Assembly: GCF_014323405.1 (NCBI RefSeq)
Contig: NZ_JACRWE010000007.1
Location: 61,622 to 125,621, forward strand
Source: Romboutsia faecis
GTDB taxonomy: Bacteria > Bacillota > Clostridia > Peptostreptococcales > Peptostreptococcaceae
Reading direction: 5' to 3'
DNA: 64,000 nt
This document shows, in pieces, positions 1 through 8,346 of the stretch. Made by a program: the position numbers and the translations under genes. The notes below the pieces were generated by a model, which ran no database searches, was not told the DNA's origin, and saw only the letters and a list, made by a program, of their open reading frames with translations. The number at the start of each line of letters is the position of its first letter. Within the stretch, counting starts at the first letter, position 1.

Positions 1-1
1 A

Positions 2-1114
2 GCTGGAGGAAAAGTTGAAAATGCAGTTTTAACAGCTGTTTGTGATGTTAACCCACAAAAGAAAGAATGGGCAGCAGAAAAATTACCTCAAGACGTTAAA
101 TTCTACGATAATTATATAGATATGTTAGATAGTGGGGAAATAGATGCAGTTCTTATAGCTACACCTCACTACGATCATCCAGTAATAGCAATAGAAGCAT
201 TAAATAGAGATTTACATACATTAGTTGAAAAGCCAGCTGGTGTTTATACAAAAAAAGTAAGAGAAATGAATGAATTAGCAGAATCTAAACCACACTTAGT
301 ATTTGGAATGATGTTTAATCAAAGAACAAATCCTTTATACCAAAGAATAAAAGAGATAGTTGCTAATGGAGAAATAGGGGAAATAAGAAGAACTAACTGG
401 ATAATAACTACTTGGTGGAGACCACAAGCTTACTATGATATGAGTAGCTGGAGAGCAACATGGAATGGAGAAGGTGGAGGAGTTCTTGCTAATCAAGCAC
501 CTCATCAAATAGATTTATGGCAATGGATATGTGGAATGCCTACAAAGGTAAGAGCTAATTTACAATATGGTTCTCATAGAAATATAGTTGTTGAAGATGA
601 TGTTACAGCTTTCGTTGAGTATGAAAATGGAGCTACTGGTACATTCATAACTTGTACACATGACATAATGGGAACTGATAGATTTGAAATACATGGAGAT
701 AAAGGTAAGATATTAGTTGAAGGAAGTAAAAAAGTAACTGTTAGCAGATTAAAAGAATCTGAAACTGAATTAAATGAAAAAATGACATTTGCAGATGTTG
801 CTAACTTATTTAGAGGACAAGGTATGTCTGATTTAATGGATGTCGAAGAATTTGAAATACCAGACCAATGGGGAACTCAACATATAAATGTTATGATAAA
901 CTTTACAAAAGCAATATTAGAAGGAACTCCATTATTAGCACCTGGAACAGATGGAATAAAAGGTGTTACTATAGCAAATGCTATGCACTTATCTAGTTGG
1001 TTAGGACAAGATGTAGAAATACCATTTGATGAAGATTTATTCTTAGAAGAATTAGAAAAGAGAAAAGCAGAGGAATTAGAAGCTAAAAAAGAGGCTGAAT
1101 TAGAAACTGTATAA
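2..1114 (+). CDS. Gfo/Idh/MocA family oxidoreductase (5' end outside window)
   Basis: Open from the left edge, so the gene starts upstream and the dinucleotide-binding glycine motif is missing. The visible part begins in the Rossmann fold (TAVCDVNPQK, end of the second strand) and carries the family EKP signature (LVEKPAG) and the C-terminal substrate domain with GGGVLANQAPHQIDLW, whose histidine and aspartate are typical catalytic-site residues. Members oxidise or reduce sugars, inositols and glycosides with NAD(P). The C-terminus is a lysine/glutamate-rich tail. It is followed 25 bases later by a second family member and then a TIM-barrel sugar isomerase, so the three probably form one catabolic operon. 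The substrate is not readable from sequence; a glycoside 3-dehydrogenase is one possibility. Confidence 0.85.
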   Translation, partial: AGGKVENAVLTAVCDVNPQKKEWAAEKLPQDVKFYDNYIDMLDSGEIDAVLIATPHYDHPVIAIEALNRDLHTLVEKPAGVYTKKVREMNELAESKPHLVFGMMFNQRTNPLYQRIKEIVANGEIGEIRRTNWIITTWWRPQAYYDMSSWRATWNGEGGGVLANQAPHQIDLWQWICGMPTKVRANLQYGSHRNIVVEDDVTAFVEYENGATGTFITCTHDIMGTDRFEIHGDKGKILVEGSKKVTVSRLKESETELNEKMTFADVANLFRGQGMSDLMDVEEFEIPDQWGTQHINVMINFTKAILEGTPLLAPGTDGIKGVTIANAMHLSSWLGQDVEIPFDEDLFLEELEKRKAEELEAKKEAELETV

Positions 1115-1139
1115 TATATAAACGAAAGAGGGAATATAT

Positions 1140-2141
1140 ATGGCACTTAGGGTTGGTGTTATAGGTTTAGGAGATGTTTCAACAGTTCATATTAATGCAA
1201 TTAAGTTAAGTGATAAAGCTGAACTTGTAGCTGTATGTGACATAGATGAGACTAAAATGAATTTAGTAGAAGGTGCTAATTTTTATACTGACTACAATGA
1301 AATGATTGAAAAAGAAAATTTAGATTGCGTTCATATATGTTTACCACATTACCTTCATTATCCAGTTACTAAAGAAATAACTTCTAAAAAGGTCAATGTA
1401 CTTTTAGAAAAACCTCTTTGTCTTAATACAGAAGAAGTGGAAAAGTTTAATGAATTAGATAAAGAAACAGATGCAAATATTTGCATCTGTTTACAAAATA
1501 GATATAACCATACAGTTAAAACTTTATTAGAAGTGATAGAATCGAAAAAGTATGGAAATGTAAAGGCAATAAAAGGTATAGTAGCTTGGAATAGACCAGA
1601 GTCATATTATACTACTAAGCCTTGGAGAGGCAAAATGGAGTATTCTGGCGGTGGTGTAATGATAAACCAAGCAATACACACAATAGACTTAATTCAACTA
1701 CTTGGTGGAGAGATAGAGTCTGTTAAAGGTAATATAAGTAATTTATTAAATTATGATATTGAAGTTGAAGATACAGCTATGGCTAATATAAACTTTAAGA
1801 ATGGTGCTAGAGGTACTTTTATATCGACTATAGCTTATGCAGATAATTCTAGTGTTGAAATAGAAGCCATATTTGAAAATATAAGATTTGTGATAAAAGA
1901 TAGTACACTTTACAAGTATGAGAATGGAACTCAAGAAATAGTTGTTAAAGATAAATTATTTGAAGGTGCAAAGCATTATTATGGATCAAGTCATGCAGAG
2001 CTTATATCTAACTACTATAATTGTCTAATTAATGATACAGATAATTATATTAGAGTCAGTGATGCATCTAATTCCATGAGAATTATTGACAGTATTAGGA
2101 ATTCATCTAAAGAAGAAAAATTAATTAATTGGGGGAATTAA
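1140..2141 (+). CDS. Gfo/Idh/MocA family oxidoreductase
   Basis: A complete 333-residue oxidoreductase. The N-terminal Rossmann domain shows VIGLGDVSTVH (residues 7-17), the acidic VCDID at the end of strand 2 that binds the cofactor ribose, and LLEKPLC. The C-terminal domain has GGGVMINQAIHTIDL, matching the active-site His/Asp region of the preceding gene. The start is preceded by AGAGGG. It is a distant paralogue of the upstream gene rather than a recent copy. Two different family members plus an isomerase in a row are found in pathways where a sugar or glycoside is oxidised and later re-reduced; that role is inferred. Only one base separates it from the next gene, indicating a shared transcript. 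Confidence 0.87.
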   Translation: MALRVGVIGLGDVSTVHINAIKLSDKAELVAVCDIDETKMNLVEGANFYTDYNEMIEKENLDCVHICLPHYLHYPVTKEITSKKVNVLLEKPLCLNTEEVEKFNELDKETDANICICLQNRYNHTVKTLLEVIESKKYGNVKAIKGIVAWNRPESYYTTKPWRGKMEYSGGGVMINQAIHTIDLIQLLGGEIESVKGNISNLLNYDIEVEDTAMANINFKNGARGTFISTIAYADNSSVEIEAIFENIRFVIKDSTLYKYENGTQEIVVKDKLFEGAKHYYGSSHAELISNYYNCLINDTDNYIRVSDASNSMRIIDSIRNSSKEEKLINWGN

Positions 2142-2142
2142 T

Positions 2143-3000
2143 ATGAATAAACCAACAATAGGCGTTCAAATGATGATGCTTAGAAATAAGATAGAAGAAT
2201 TAGGTATAAAAGAAACTTTTAAAAAGGTTAAAGAAATAGGATTTTCTACAGTAGAACTATCTCAAGTTCCTATGACTCCAGAAAATGTTGAAGCAATAAG
2301 AGAATCATTAGACGAATTAGGTATGAGAGTTTGCGCAACTAGTGGAGCTTTAAAAGCGATGGCTCCAGGTATGAAAATGGAAAACTTAAGAGATGATTTT
2401 GATAAAATAGTTGCAGATACTAAAGCTTTAGGATGTAAATATATAAGAATAGGTATGATATCTTTTGATTGTTTAGGCTCTAAAGAGAAAATAGTTGAGT
2501 ATACAAAAGAATTAAATGAAATGGGAAGAAGGCTTAAAGAGCAAGGTTTAGAGTTATATTATCATAATCATCATGTTGAATTTGCCAAATATGATGGTAA
2601 ATACATAATGGATATAATGGCTGAGGAAAGTGATCCAGAGTACTTAGGATTTGAGCTTGATGTTCATTGGTTACAAAGGGGTGGAGTTAATCCTTTAGAG
2701 TGGATTAAGAAACTAGAAGGAAGAACTAAAATACTACACATAAAAGACTATAGAATAGCTCAAACTTTAGATTTATCAGGTGGTATGCAAGAAATAATGA
2801 GAAGTTTAGCTGAAATGGTACAATTTGCTGAAATTGGTGAAGGAAGCTTAGATATGAAAGCAATAATAGATTTAGCAACAGAAACAGGCGTAGAGCATAT
2901 ATTCATAGAGCAAGATGATACATATGGTAAAGATCCATTTGAAAGCTTAGAAATAAGTGCTAGAAACTTAAGAAAATTAGGTTTTGGAGATAGATTTTAA
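2143..3000 (+). CDS. Sugar phosphate isomerase/epimerase-like TIM-barrel protein
   Basis: A 285-residue protein of the xylose-isomerase-like TIM-barrel family (IolE/IolI/Hyi relatives). Metal-ligand regions can be seen in order: YYHNHHVEF, FELDVHW, LHIKDYR and FIEQDD near the end, the usual Glu-Asp-His-Glu pattern for a divalent metal. Such enzymes isomerise, epimerise or dehydrate sugars, inosose and keto-glycosides in the cytoplasm. Start is ATG with GGGGGAATTA upstream. It is the last gene of the operon and is followed by a hairpin. With two Gfo/Idh/MocA enzymes upstream it could act on a keto intermediate, for example in oxidative glycoside cleavage or inositol catabolism; no IolB, IolC or IolD is present to support the latter. 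Confidence 0.8.
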   Translation: MNKPTIGVQMMMLRNKIEELGIKETFKKVKEIGFSTVELSQVPMTPENVEAIRESLDELGMRVCATSGALKAMAPGMKMENLRDDFDKIVADTKALGCKYIRIGMISFDCLGSKEKIVEYTKELNEMGRRLKEQGLELYYHNHHVEFAKYDGKYIMDIMAEESDPEYLGFELDVHWLQRGGVNPLEWIKKLEGRTKILHIKDYRIAQTLDLSGGMQEIMRSLAEMVQFAEIGEGSLDMKAIIDLATETGVEHIFIEQDDTYGKDPFESLEISARNLRKLGFGDRF

Positions 3001-3312
3001 TTTATTCTTCATGTAAGTTTATAGATTTATTATATTGTTTAGCATTGTTGTGATATTAAAATTTCGACAATGCTAAACTTTAAAATATGAAAGTTAAAGA
3101 AATATCAAAATTTTTAGAGAATATATTGCGGATAGTATTTGAGTATGTTAGTATTCTAGTATAGAAAACGTTATCCTTTTGTGGATTATATATAAAGTAG
3201 AAGGATGGAATTATAAGGGTTATCAAATGCGCAAGGGGGATTTTAAGCGTTTGGTTTCATTTTTAACGATTAGGAAAACGTTATTCTAAAACCGAAAAAG
3301 GGGGAGTTAAAA
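3001..3312 (+). promoter_or_regulatory. Regulated promoter region of the first GPH transporter
   Basis: Besides the hairpin at its left end, this 312-base gap holds, in order: a GTTAAAGAAATATCAAAA box (TATCAA at 3103-3108); a sigma-A promoter, -35 TTGCGG (3126-3131), 17-base spacer ending in TGT (extended -10) and -10 TAGTAT (3149-3154); a cre-like site AGAAAACGTTATCC (3163-3176, 12 of 14 to TGWAANCGNTNWCA) at the expected start point; and a second weaker cre-like GGAAAACGTTATTC (3273-3286). The layout is repeated before the two other GPH genes, which makes it more credible than any single motif. Confidence 0.65.
3037..3085 (+). terminator. Hairpin after the oxidoreductase operon
   Basis: GTTTAGCATTGTTG (3037-3050) pairs with CGACAATGCTAAAC (3065-3078), 13 of 14 positions, followed by a short TTTAAAAT tail. 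It probably ends the upstream operon; the U-tract is weak. Confidence 0.55.
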
Positions 3313-4806
3313 ATGAGTAATATGCAAAGTGAAGTAAAAAAATTAAATAAGTCTTTTGAAAATGAAAATTTATACAATGATTGTCCTAGCTGGCGTTTAG
3401 CTCTATTTGCTTTAAACAATACAGCTACGAATCTTTATATGTGGGGTATGATGTACTTAGCTAATTATGCCACAGGTATTGCTGGATTAATGGTTACTGT
3501 AGTTGGATTTATATTAACTGCAATGCGTATATTTGATGGTATAACAGACCCAGTTGTTGGATTCTTAATAGATAAAACAGATGGTAAATTTGGTAAGTTC
3601 AGGCCATATATGGTTATAGGTAATATTATATTAGGTATAATGACTTTTGTAATATATAAAACAGTTCATTTAGTTCCAGAAAACTTTAGATTAATATACT
3701 TTGTATTATGTTATGCAGTATATATAATTGGTTATACTTGCCAAACAGCTTGTACAAAAGCAGGTCAAGCATGTATGACTAATAATCCAGCAAAAAGGCC
3801 TAAATTTGGTTTATTCGATGCAATATACAATGCAATACTTTTTACTGGAATGCAAATGTACGTTGCAAGTTACTTAGTTCCAAAACATGGGGGATTTGGA
3901 AATATTTCATTATATCATGAATTAATAACTTTAGTTATAATAGGTTCAGCCATATTAACAGTTTTAGCAGTATATGGTATATGGCCAAAAGATAGAACAG
4001 AGTTTTTTGGTCTAGGAAATAAATCTGTAGAAGTTAAATTCCGTGATTACTGGCCAGTATTAAAAGGAAATAGAGCGCTACAAATGCTTGTAGTAGCTGC
4101 TTGTACAGATAAGATAGCATTAAGTGTTGCTCAAAATGCTACAGTGGGTATAATGTTCTTTGGTATAGTTATGGGAGATTATTCTTTAAGTGGTACAATT
4201 GGTATGATTGTTTTGATACCAAATATAATAATAACTATGATAGGAACAAAATACGCTCAAAAGCTTGGACAAAAGAAAGCTTTAGTTGTAGGAACTTGGG
4301 TCTCAATGATTTCATACGTAGTATTAGTTGCAGTATTAGTTTTAGGTGATCCTACACAAATACGTTTAAACGATATGGGATTAATGACTATAGTATTCTT
4401 AGTAGTTTATATAATAGCAAAAGGAGCTACTGGAGTTTCTGGAGCCTTTGTTATACCTATGATATCGGACTGCGCGGATTATGAAACTTACTTAAGTGGA
4501 CGTTTCGTACCAGGAATGATGGGAACATTATTCTCATTTATAGATAAGTTAATATCTTCATTTGCAACAACGATAGTAGCATTTTCAGTTGCAGCAATAG
4601 GGTTTACGGATAAAATGCCAGATATAACAGATGCATATACTCCACAATTATTTTGGGTAACTATGTTCTTATTTGCAGGTATGCCAATAATAGGATGGAT
4701 ATGCTCATTAATTGCTATGAAGTTCTATCCGCTTGATAAAGAAAAAATGGAAGAAGTTCAAACTCATATACAAGAAATTAAGAACTCTGAGCCTGAATTA
4801 GTTTAA
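3313..4806 (+). CDS. GPH-family (glycoside-pentoside-hexuronide) cation symporter
   Basis: A 497-residue, 12-helix membrane protein of the GPH branch of the major facilitator superfamily. The hallmark loop 2-3 reads RIFDGITDPVVGFLIDKT and then KFGKFRPYM; a second family motif is SDCADYETYLSGRFVPGMMG. These symporters import sugars, beta-glucosides, pentosides or glucuronides with Na+ or H+. It has a hydrophilic N-terminus about 20 residues longer than its two neighbours. Start is ATG after GGGGGAG. It is transcribed alone from its own promoter with a candidate AraC site and cre boxes and ends at a strong terminator. Probably it feeds the oxidoreductase/isomerase operon upstream; the substrate is unknown. 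Confidence 0.9.
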   Translation: MSNMQSEVKKLNKSFENENLYNDCPSWRLALFALNNTATNLYMWGMMYLANYATGIAGLMVTVVGFILTAMRIFDGITDPVVGFLIDKTDGKFGKFRPYMVIGNIILGIMTFVIYKTVHLVPENFRLIYFVLCYAVYIIGYTCQTACTKAGQACMTNNPAKRPKFGLFDAIYNAILFTGMQMYVASYLVPKHGGFGNISLYHELITLVIIGSAILTVLAVYGIWPKDRTEFFGLGNKSVEVKFRDYWPVLKGNRALQMLVVAACTDKIALSVAQNATVGIMFFGIVMGDYSLSGTIGMIVLIPNIIITMIGTKYAQKLGQKKALVVGTWVSMISYVVLVAVLVLGDPTQIRLNDMGLMTIVFLVVYIIAKGATGVSGAFVIPMISDCADYETYLSGRFVPGMMGTLFSFIDKLISSFATTIVAFSVAAIGFTDKMPDITDAYTPQLFWVTMFLFAGMPIIGWICSLIAMKFYPLDKEKMEEVQTHIQEIKNSEPELV

Positions 4807-4821
4807 TATATAAAATGTGGT

Positions 4822-4856
4822 TTAAGGATGAACTCATATAGAGTTCATCCTTTTTG
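4822..4856 (+). terminator. Rho-independent terminator
   Basis: Perfect 12-bp stem AAGGATGAACTC / GAGTTCATCCTT around ATATA, followed by TTTTT. Ends the first GPH gene. Confidence 0.9.
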
Positions 4857-5192
4857 CATATATTTATATATGAAAGGTGACATTGTATATAAATAATGGG
4901 TAATTTTATTATTAAATTTAAGAAAATAAGTAAGAAGAAATATTTGTTTTGAATAATTTTAAAAAGTATTATTAGGAAATTAAGATAGTTAAAAAAATAT
5001 CAAAAAATACATAAATTTATTGAAAAAAGTATTTAAGTATGTTAGTATTCTAGTATGAAGAAAAACGTTATCCCTAGGTTAAATACAGAAATGTAAGGAA
5101 TCTTATATTAATAAAATGCAAGATAAAAAAATAACATTAAATTATAAAAATGGGAAATCGTTAAAAATAATAAAGGGGAGAGTAAATACAAG
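4857..5192 (+). promoter_or_regulatory. Regulated promoter region of the second GPH transporter
   Basis: Contains GTTAAAAAAATATCAAAAA (TATCAA 4998-5003), -35 TTGAAA (5020-5025), a 17-base spacer ending TGT and -10 TAGTAT (5043-5048), then a cre-like GAAAAACGTTATCC (5060-5073, 11 of 14). The -10 block TATGTTAGTATTCTAGTAT is identical to that of the first GPH gene. The remaining ~115 bases to the start codon show nothing I recognise. Confidence 0.65.
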
Positions 5193-6632
5193 ATGAGTCA
5201 ACAAACAACTAATTACAACCGCGCAAAAACTTGGCAAATAGGATTATTTGCATTTAACAACACGGCAACAAATGTTGCAATGTGTTTAATGGGGTACTTA
5301 GCATTTTTCTCACAAAACGTTCTTGGAATAATGGCAGCAGTAATAGGGGTTATACTTACAAGTATGAGAATATTTGATGGTATAACAGATCCAATAATAG
5401 GCTTATTTATTGATAAAACAGATGGTAAGTTTGGTAAATTCAGACCATTCATGCTAGTCGGGAATATAATTATAGTAACTTGTATGTATTTAATATTTGC
5501 AGTTGTACCAACTTTAGATAATGACATTAAACTTCCGGTTTTAATAGGTGTATATATAATATACATATTTGGTTATACATTCCAAACAGCTTGTACAAAA
5601 GCAGCACAAGCTGTCTTAACTAATGATCCAATGCAAAGACCAATATTCGCAATATTTGATAGTATATATAATACAATTCTATTTGCAGTTGCTGGTCTTA
5701 TAATAACATCTATATTACCGCCTAAGTTTGAAAAAGGAATGTTAGATCCAGGATTATGGAAACAAGTAGCAATTATGTTTGGAGGATTATCATTCTTCCT
5801 AACAATATTAGCGATGATAGGAATATGGGGAAAAGATAGAAAAGAATTCTTTGGTGTAGGAAAAAAAGATGAACAAGTTAAGATAAAAGATTACTGGCCG
5901 ATAATAAAGGGAAATAGAGCTATACAAATGTTAGTTGTTGCGGCATCTACTGATAAATTAGCAGGGAGTTTAGCCCAAGCAGCTACAATATACTTCTATG
6001 GAAATGTATTATTAAATGTATCTTTATCAGGAGAGATAGGAGCGATAATGACACCGATGACAATATTAGTAACATTCATAGGTGTTGGTTATGCGAGAAA
6101 GATGGGACAAAAGAAAGCATTTGTAGTTACAACTTGGGGAAGTATGGCAATGCTTATAGCACTTTTAATTATACAGCCATTCGATAATATATCATTAACA
6201 GCTTTAAACTTTAATACAATATTATTTATGGGATTAACATTATTACAAAGAGGTTTTATGAATGTATCAGGAAATATGGTTATACCAATGATAGCAGATT
6301 GTGCAGATTATGAAACATATAGAAGCGGAAAATTTGTACCAGGTATGATGGGAACATTATTTTCTTTTGTAGATAAATTAATATCCTCATTCTCATCAAC
6401 ATTATTAGGAGTAGGATTAGCTATGATAGGACTTGGAAATGCAATAATAGAACCAGGTACAGCAGCAACAGGAAGTTTCTTCTGGTTAATTATGGGATGT
6501 ATGTATATAGTACCTATATTAGGTCATTTAGCGTCTATAATAGCTATGAAGTTTTATCCATTAACTGCAGAGAAAATGGAAGAAGTACAATATGAAATAG
6601 AAGCATTAAAAAATAAAAATACAGTTGCTTAA
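5193..6632 (+). CDS. GPH-family sugar/glycoside cation symporter
   Basis: A 479-residue, 12-helix GPH symporter with RIFDGITDPIIGLFIDKT, KFGKFRPFM and ADCADYETYRSGKFVPGMMG. It starts with ATG after AGGGGAGAG and its N-terminus (NYNRAKTWQIGLFAFNNTATN) is typical of the subfamily. It is a paralogue of the flanking GPH genes; three related transporters in 7 kb suggest uptake of a set of related glycosides or stepwise duplication with divergence. It is monocistronic, with its own promoter box and cre-like site, and is followed by a long hairpin before the AraC regulator gene. Confidence 0.9.
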   Translation: MSQQTTNYNRAKTWQIGLFAFNNTATNVAMCLMGYLAFFSQNVLGIMAAVIGVILTSMRIFDGITDPIIGLFIDKTDGKFGKFRPFMLVGNIIIVTCMYLIFAVVPTLDNDIKLPVLIGVYIIYIFGYTFQTACTKAAQAVLTNDPMQRPIFAIFDSIYNTILFAVAGLIITSILPPKFEKGMLDPGLWKQVAIMFGGLSFFLTILAMIGIWGKDRKEFFGVGKKDEQVKIKDYWPIIKGNRAIQMLVVAASTDKLAGSLAQAATIYFYGNVLLNVSLSGEIGAIMTPMTILVTFIGVGYARKMGQKKAFVVTTWGSMAMLIALLIIQPFDNISLTALNFNTILFMGLTLLQRGFMNVSGNMVIPMIADCADYETYRSGKFVPGMMGTLFSFVDKLISSFSSTLLGVGLAMIGLGNAIIEPGTAATGSFFWLIMGCMYIVPILGHLASIIAMKFYPLTAEKMEEVQYEIEALKNKNTVA

Positions 6633-6634
6633 TA

Positions 6635-6676
6635 TACATAAAGCTGAGTTGTTAAAAATCAACTCAGCTTTATGTA
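6635..6676. terminator. Long perfect hairpin between GPH gene and araC-type gene
   Basis: TACATAAAGCTGAGTTG (6635-6651) pairs fully with CAACTCAGCTTTATGTA (6660-6676). The tail is TATATT rather than a clean T-run, so termination is likely but not certain. Confidence 0.7.
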
Positions 6677-6747
6677 TATATTGAATATATAATATATTAT
6701 GTAAAGTAAAATATAAAGTCATTGGGTTAGTAAAGAGGGTAGGGACA

Positions 6748-7932
6748 ATGGAGTTAAATAATAATAATATAAAAATGGTTTATGATCATATAAGTGAACT
6801 TGTATGTTTAAATCTTATTATTTTTAACAATTTAGAAAATTCATTATCAAGAATCAATAGTTACAAAACATCTGAAAAGATAGAGCAGATTGAACATGAC
6901 GTATATAAATTAATTAACAATGCTATAAAAATTAAAGATAGTACATACGTATATTTTGTTGAGAATGAAATGAAATTAAGGTATATGGGATTTGGAATAT
7001 ATGATAATGAAAAATACGTAGGAGTTATTATTGCTGGACCATATGTTAAGAGTGAAGTAGATGAAGTATCACAAGGAAATAGTTACTTTGGAGAGATTTA
7101 TGATGTATTACCGATTATAAGTGATAAGAAAGAAAAATCTATATCATACATATTTAAAAATTTAATCAGTGATAGTTTGATAAAAGTTTCTTACTTGGAA
7201 ATTGATAATAAGAAAGATTTGTTAAAAGACGTCAAAAAAGTTTCTAATAACTATGATATGGATGTAGTATCTGTAAAAAGAAGATATTTAATGGAAAATG
7301 AATTAATACATTGTATTGTTCAAAATAACCCAGAAAAAGCTTTAGGGATTATCTCAAATAAATTTTTTCAATTTGGAAATAAATTTTCAAATTATAAATT
7401 AAAAGATAAAAAAATTTTTGCATTAGATATGAATACTTTAATGAGAAGGGCATCTGTAGAAAGCAACGTAGATCCATATATAGTCCATAATATTTCTGAA
7501 AAAGTTATAAAGAATATAGAGTGGTCAAGGGAAGCTAAAGAAATAGATATAGTAATAAATAAAATGGTTAGGGAGTATTGCTTTTTAATTAGCAATCATG
7601 TAACACAAGGATACTCTATATTAGTTGCAAAGGCTATAAAGTACATTACTTTGAATTTTACTGAGGATATAAGTTTAAAGGATGTGGCAAAAGCACTTTG
7701 TGTAAATCCATCTCATTTAGCTAGAAAATTCAAATTTGAAACTGGAAGCACGGTTTCTCATTGGATAAATAAAAGTAGAATAAGGGAATCTAAACTCCTT
7801 CTTAAAAATAGACTATTAAGTATAGAGGAAATAGCATATCGGGTTGGATATAACAATAAAAATTATTTTACAAAGATTTTCAAACAATTTGAAAATAAAA
7901 CTCCAAAAGAGTATAAGTTAAGTGATAACTAA
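6748..7932 (+). CDS. AraC-family transcriptional regulator
   Basis: A 394-residue regulator. The last ~100 residues are the double helix-turn-helix of the AraC/XylS family (AKAIKYITLNFTEDISLKD, then LCVNPSHLARKFKFETG and IEEIAYRVGYNNKNYFTKIF ending in NKTPKEYK). The first ~290 residues form a sensor region with alternating helices and strands and no clear membrane segment, so it is cytoplasmic and probably binds a sugar or a metabolite. Start is ATG after AGGGTAGGG. It sits between the second and third GPH genes and is the obvious activator for the TATCAA-type boxes upstream of all three promoters; this link is inferred from position and shared sites. Confidence 0.9.
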   Translation: MELNNNNIKMVYDHISELVCLNLIIFNNLENSLSRINSYKTSEKIEQIEHDVYKLINNAIKIKDSTYVYFVENEMKLRYMGFGIYDNEKYVGVIIAGPYVKSEVDEVSQGNSYFGEIYDVLPIISDKKEKSISYIFKNLISDSLIKVSYLEIDNKKDLLKDVKKVSNNYDMDVVSVKRRYLMENELIHCIVQNNPEKALGIISNKFFQFGNKFSNYKLKDKKIFALDMNTLMRRASVESNVDPYIVHNISEKVIKNIEWSREAKEIDIVINKMVREYCFLISNHVTQGYSILVAKAIKYITLNFTEDISLKDVAKALCVNPSHLARKFKFETGSTVSHWINKSRIRESKLLLKNRLLSIEEIAYRVGYNNKNYFTKIFKQFENKTPKEYKLSDN

Positions 7933-7959
7933 TTTATATTTTAGAGACTATGAAAATGT

Positions 7960-8002
7960 AAAAATAGTAATTTTCTTTTAAAAAATTACTATTTTTCTAT
8001 TT
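7960..8002 (+). terminator. Terminator of the AraC-type gene
   Basis: AAAATAGTAATTTT (7961-7974) pairs with AAAATTACTATTTT (7982-7995), followed by a T-rich tail. Confidence 0.8.
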
Positions 8003-8346
8003 TATATAAAATAAAAACAGAAAGTAAGAAAACTTAAAATAAATATGTAGAAAAGTATGGAATCTAAAGGAAAAAGCTAAATAAAGGTCTGCTTTCTAAC
8101 TAGGTTAAAAAAATATCAATATACGATAAAAAAATATCAAAAAAGTATTGTAATGGTAAAACTAGTATGCTAATATTGTAACATAGCAACGAAGGAAAAC
8201 GATAACAAATAGTTAGAAAATCGAAGTAAATATTGAAATTAATAGATTTGTAAAGGAATTATAGATTATTATAACTGAATGATAAAAAACTAACAAAATC
8301 CTTCGTGGTTGGTAAAATAAATCATAGAATACTAGGGGGAAGTAAA
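8003..8346 (+). promoter_or_regulatory. Regulated promoter region of the third GPH transporter
   Basis: Two direct copies of AAAAAATATCAA with TATCAA at 8114-8119 and 8135-8140, exactly 21 bases (two helical turns) apart; -35 TTGTAA (8148-8153), 17-base spacer ending TGC and -10 TAATAT (8171-8176); and a very good cre site GGAAAACGATAACA (8194-8207) matching TGWAANCGNTNWCA at 13 of 14 positions. Tandem boxes abutting the -35 are the usual geometry for AraC-family activators. Nothing else is seen in the leader. Confidence 0.72.

Noticed and set aside
8305..8346. GTG start adding 14 residues to the third GPH transporter
   Set aside because: The ATG at 8347 has AGGGGGAAG before it and aligns with the N-terminus of the second GPH protein; the extension does not.
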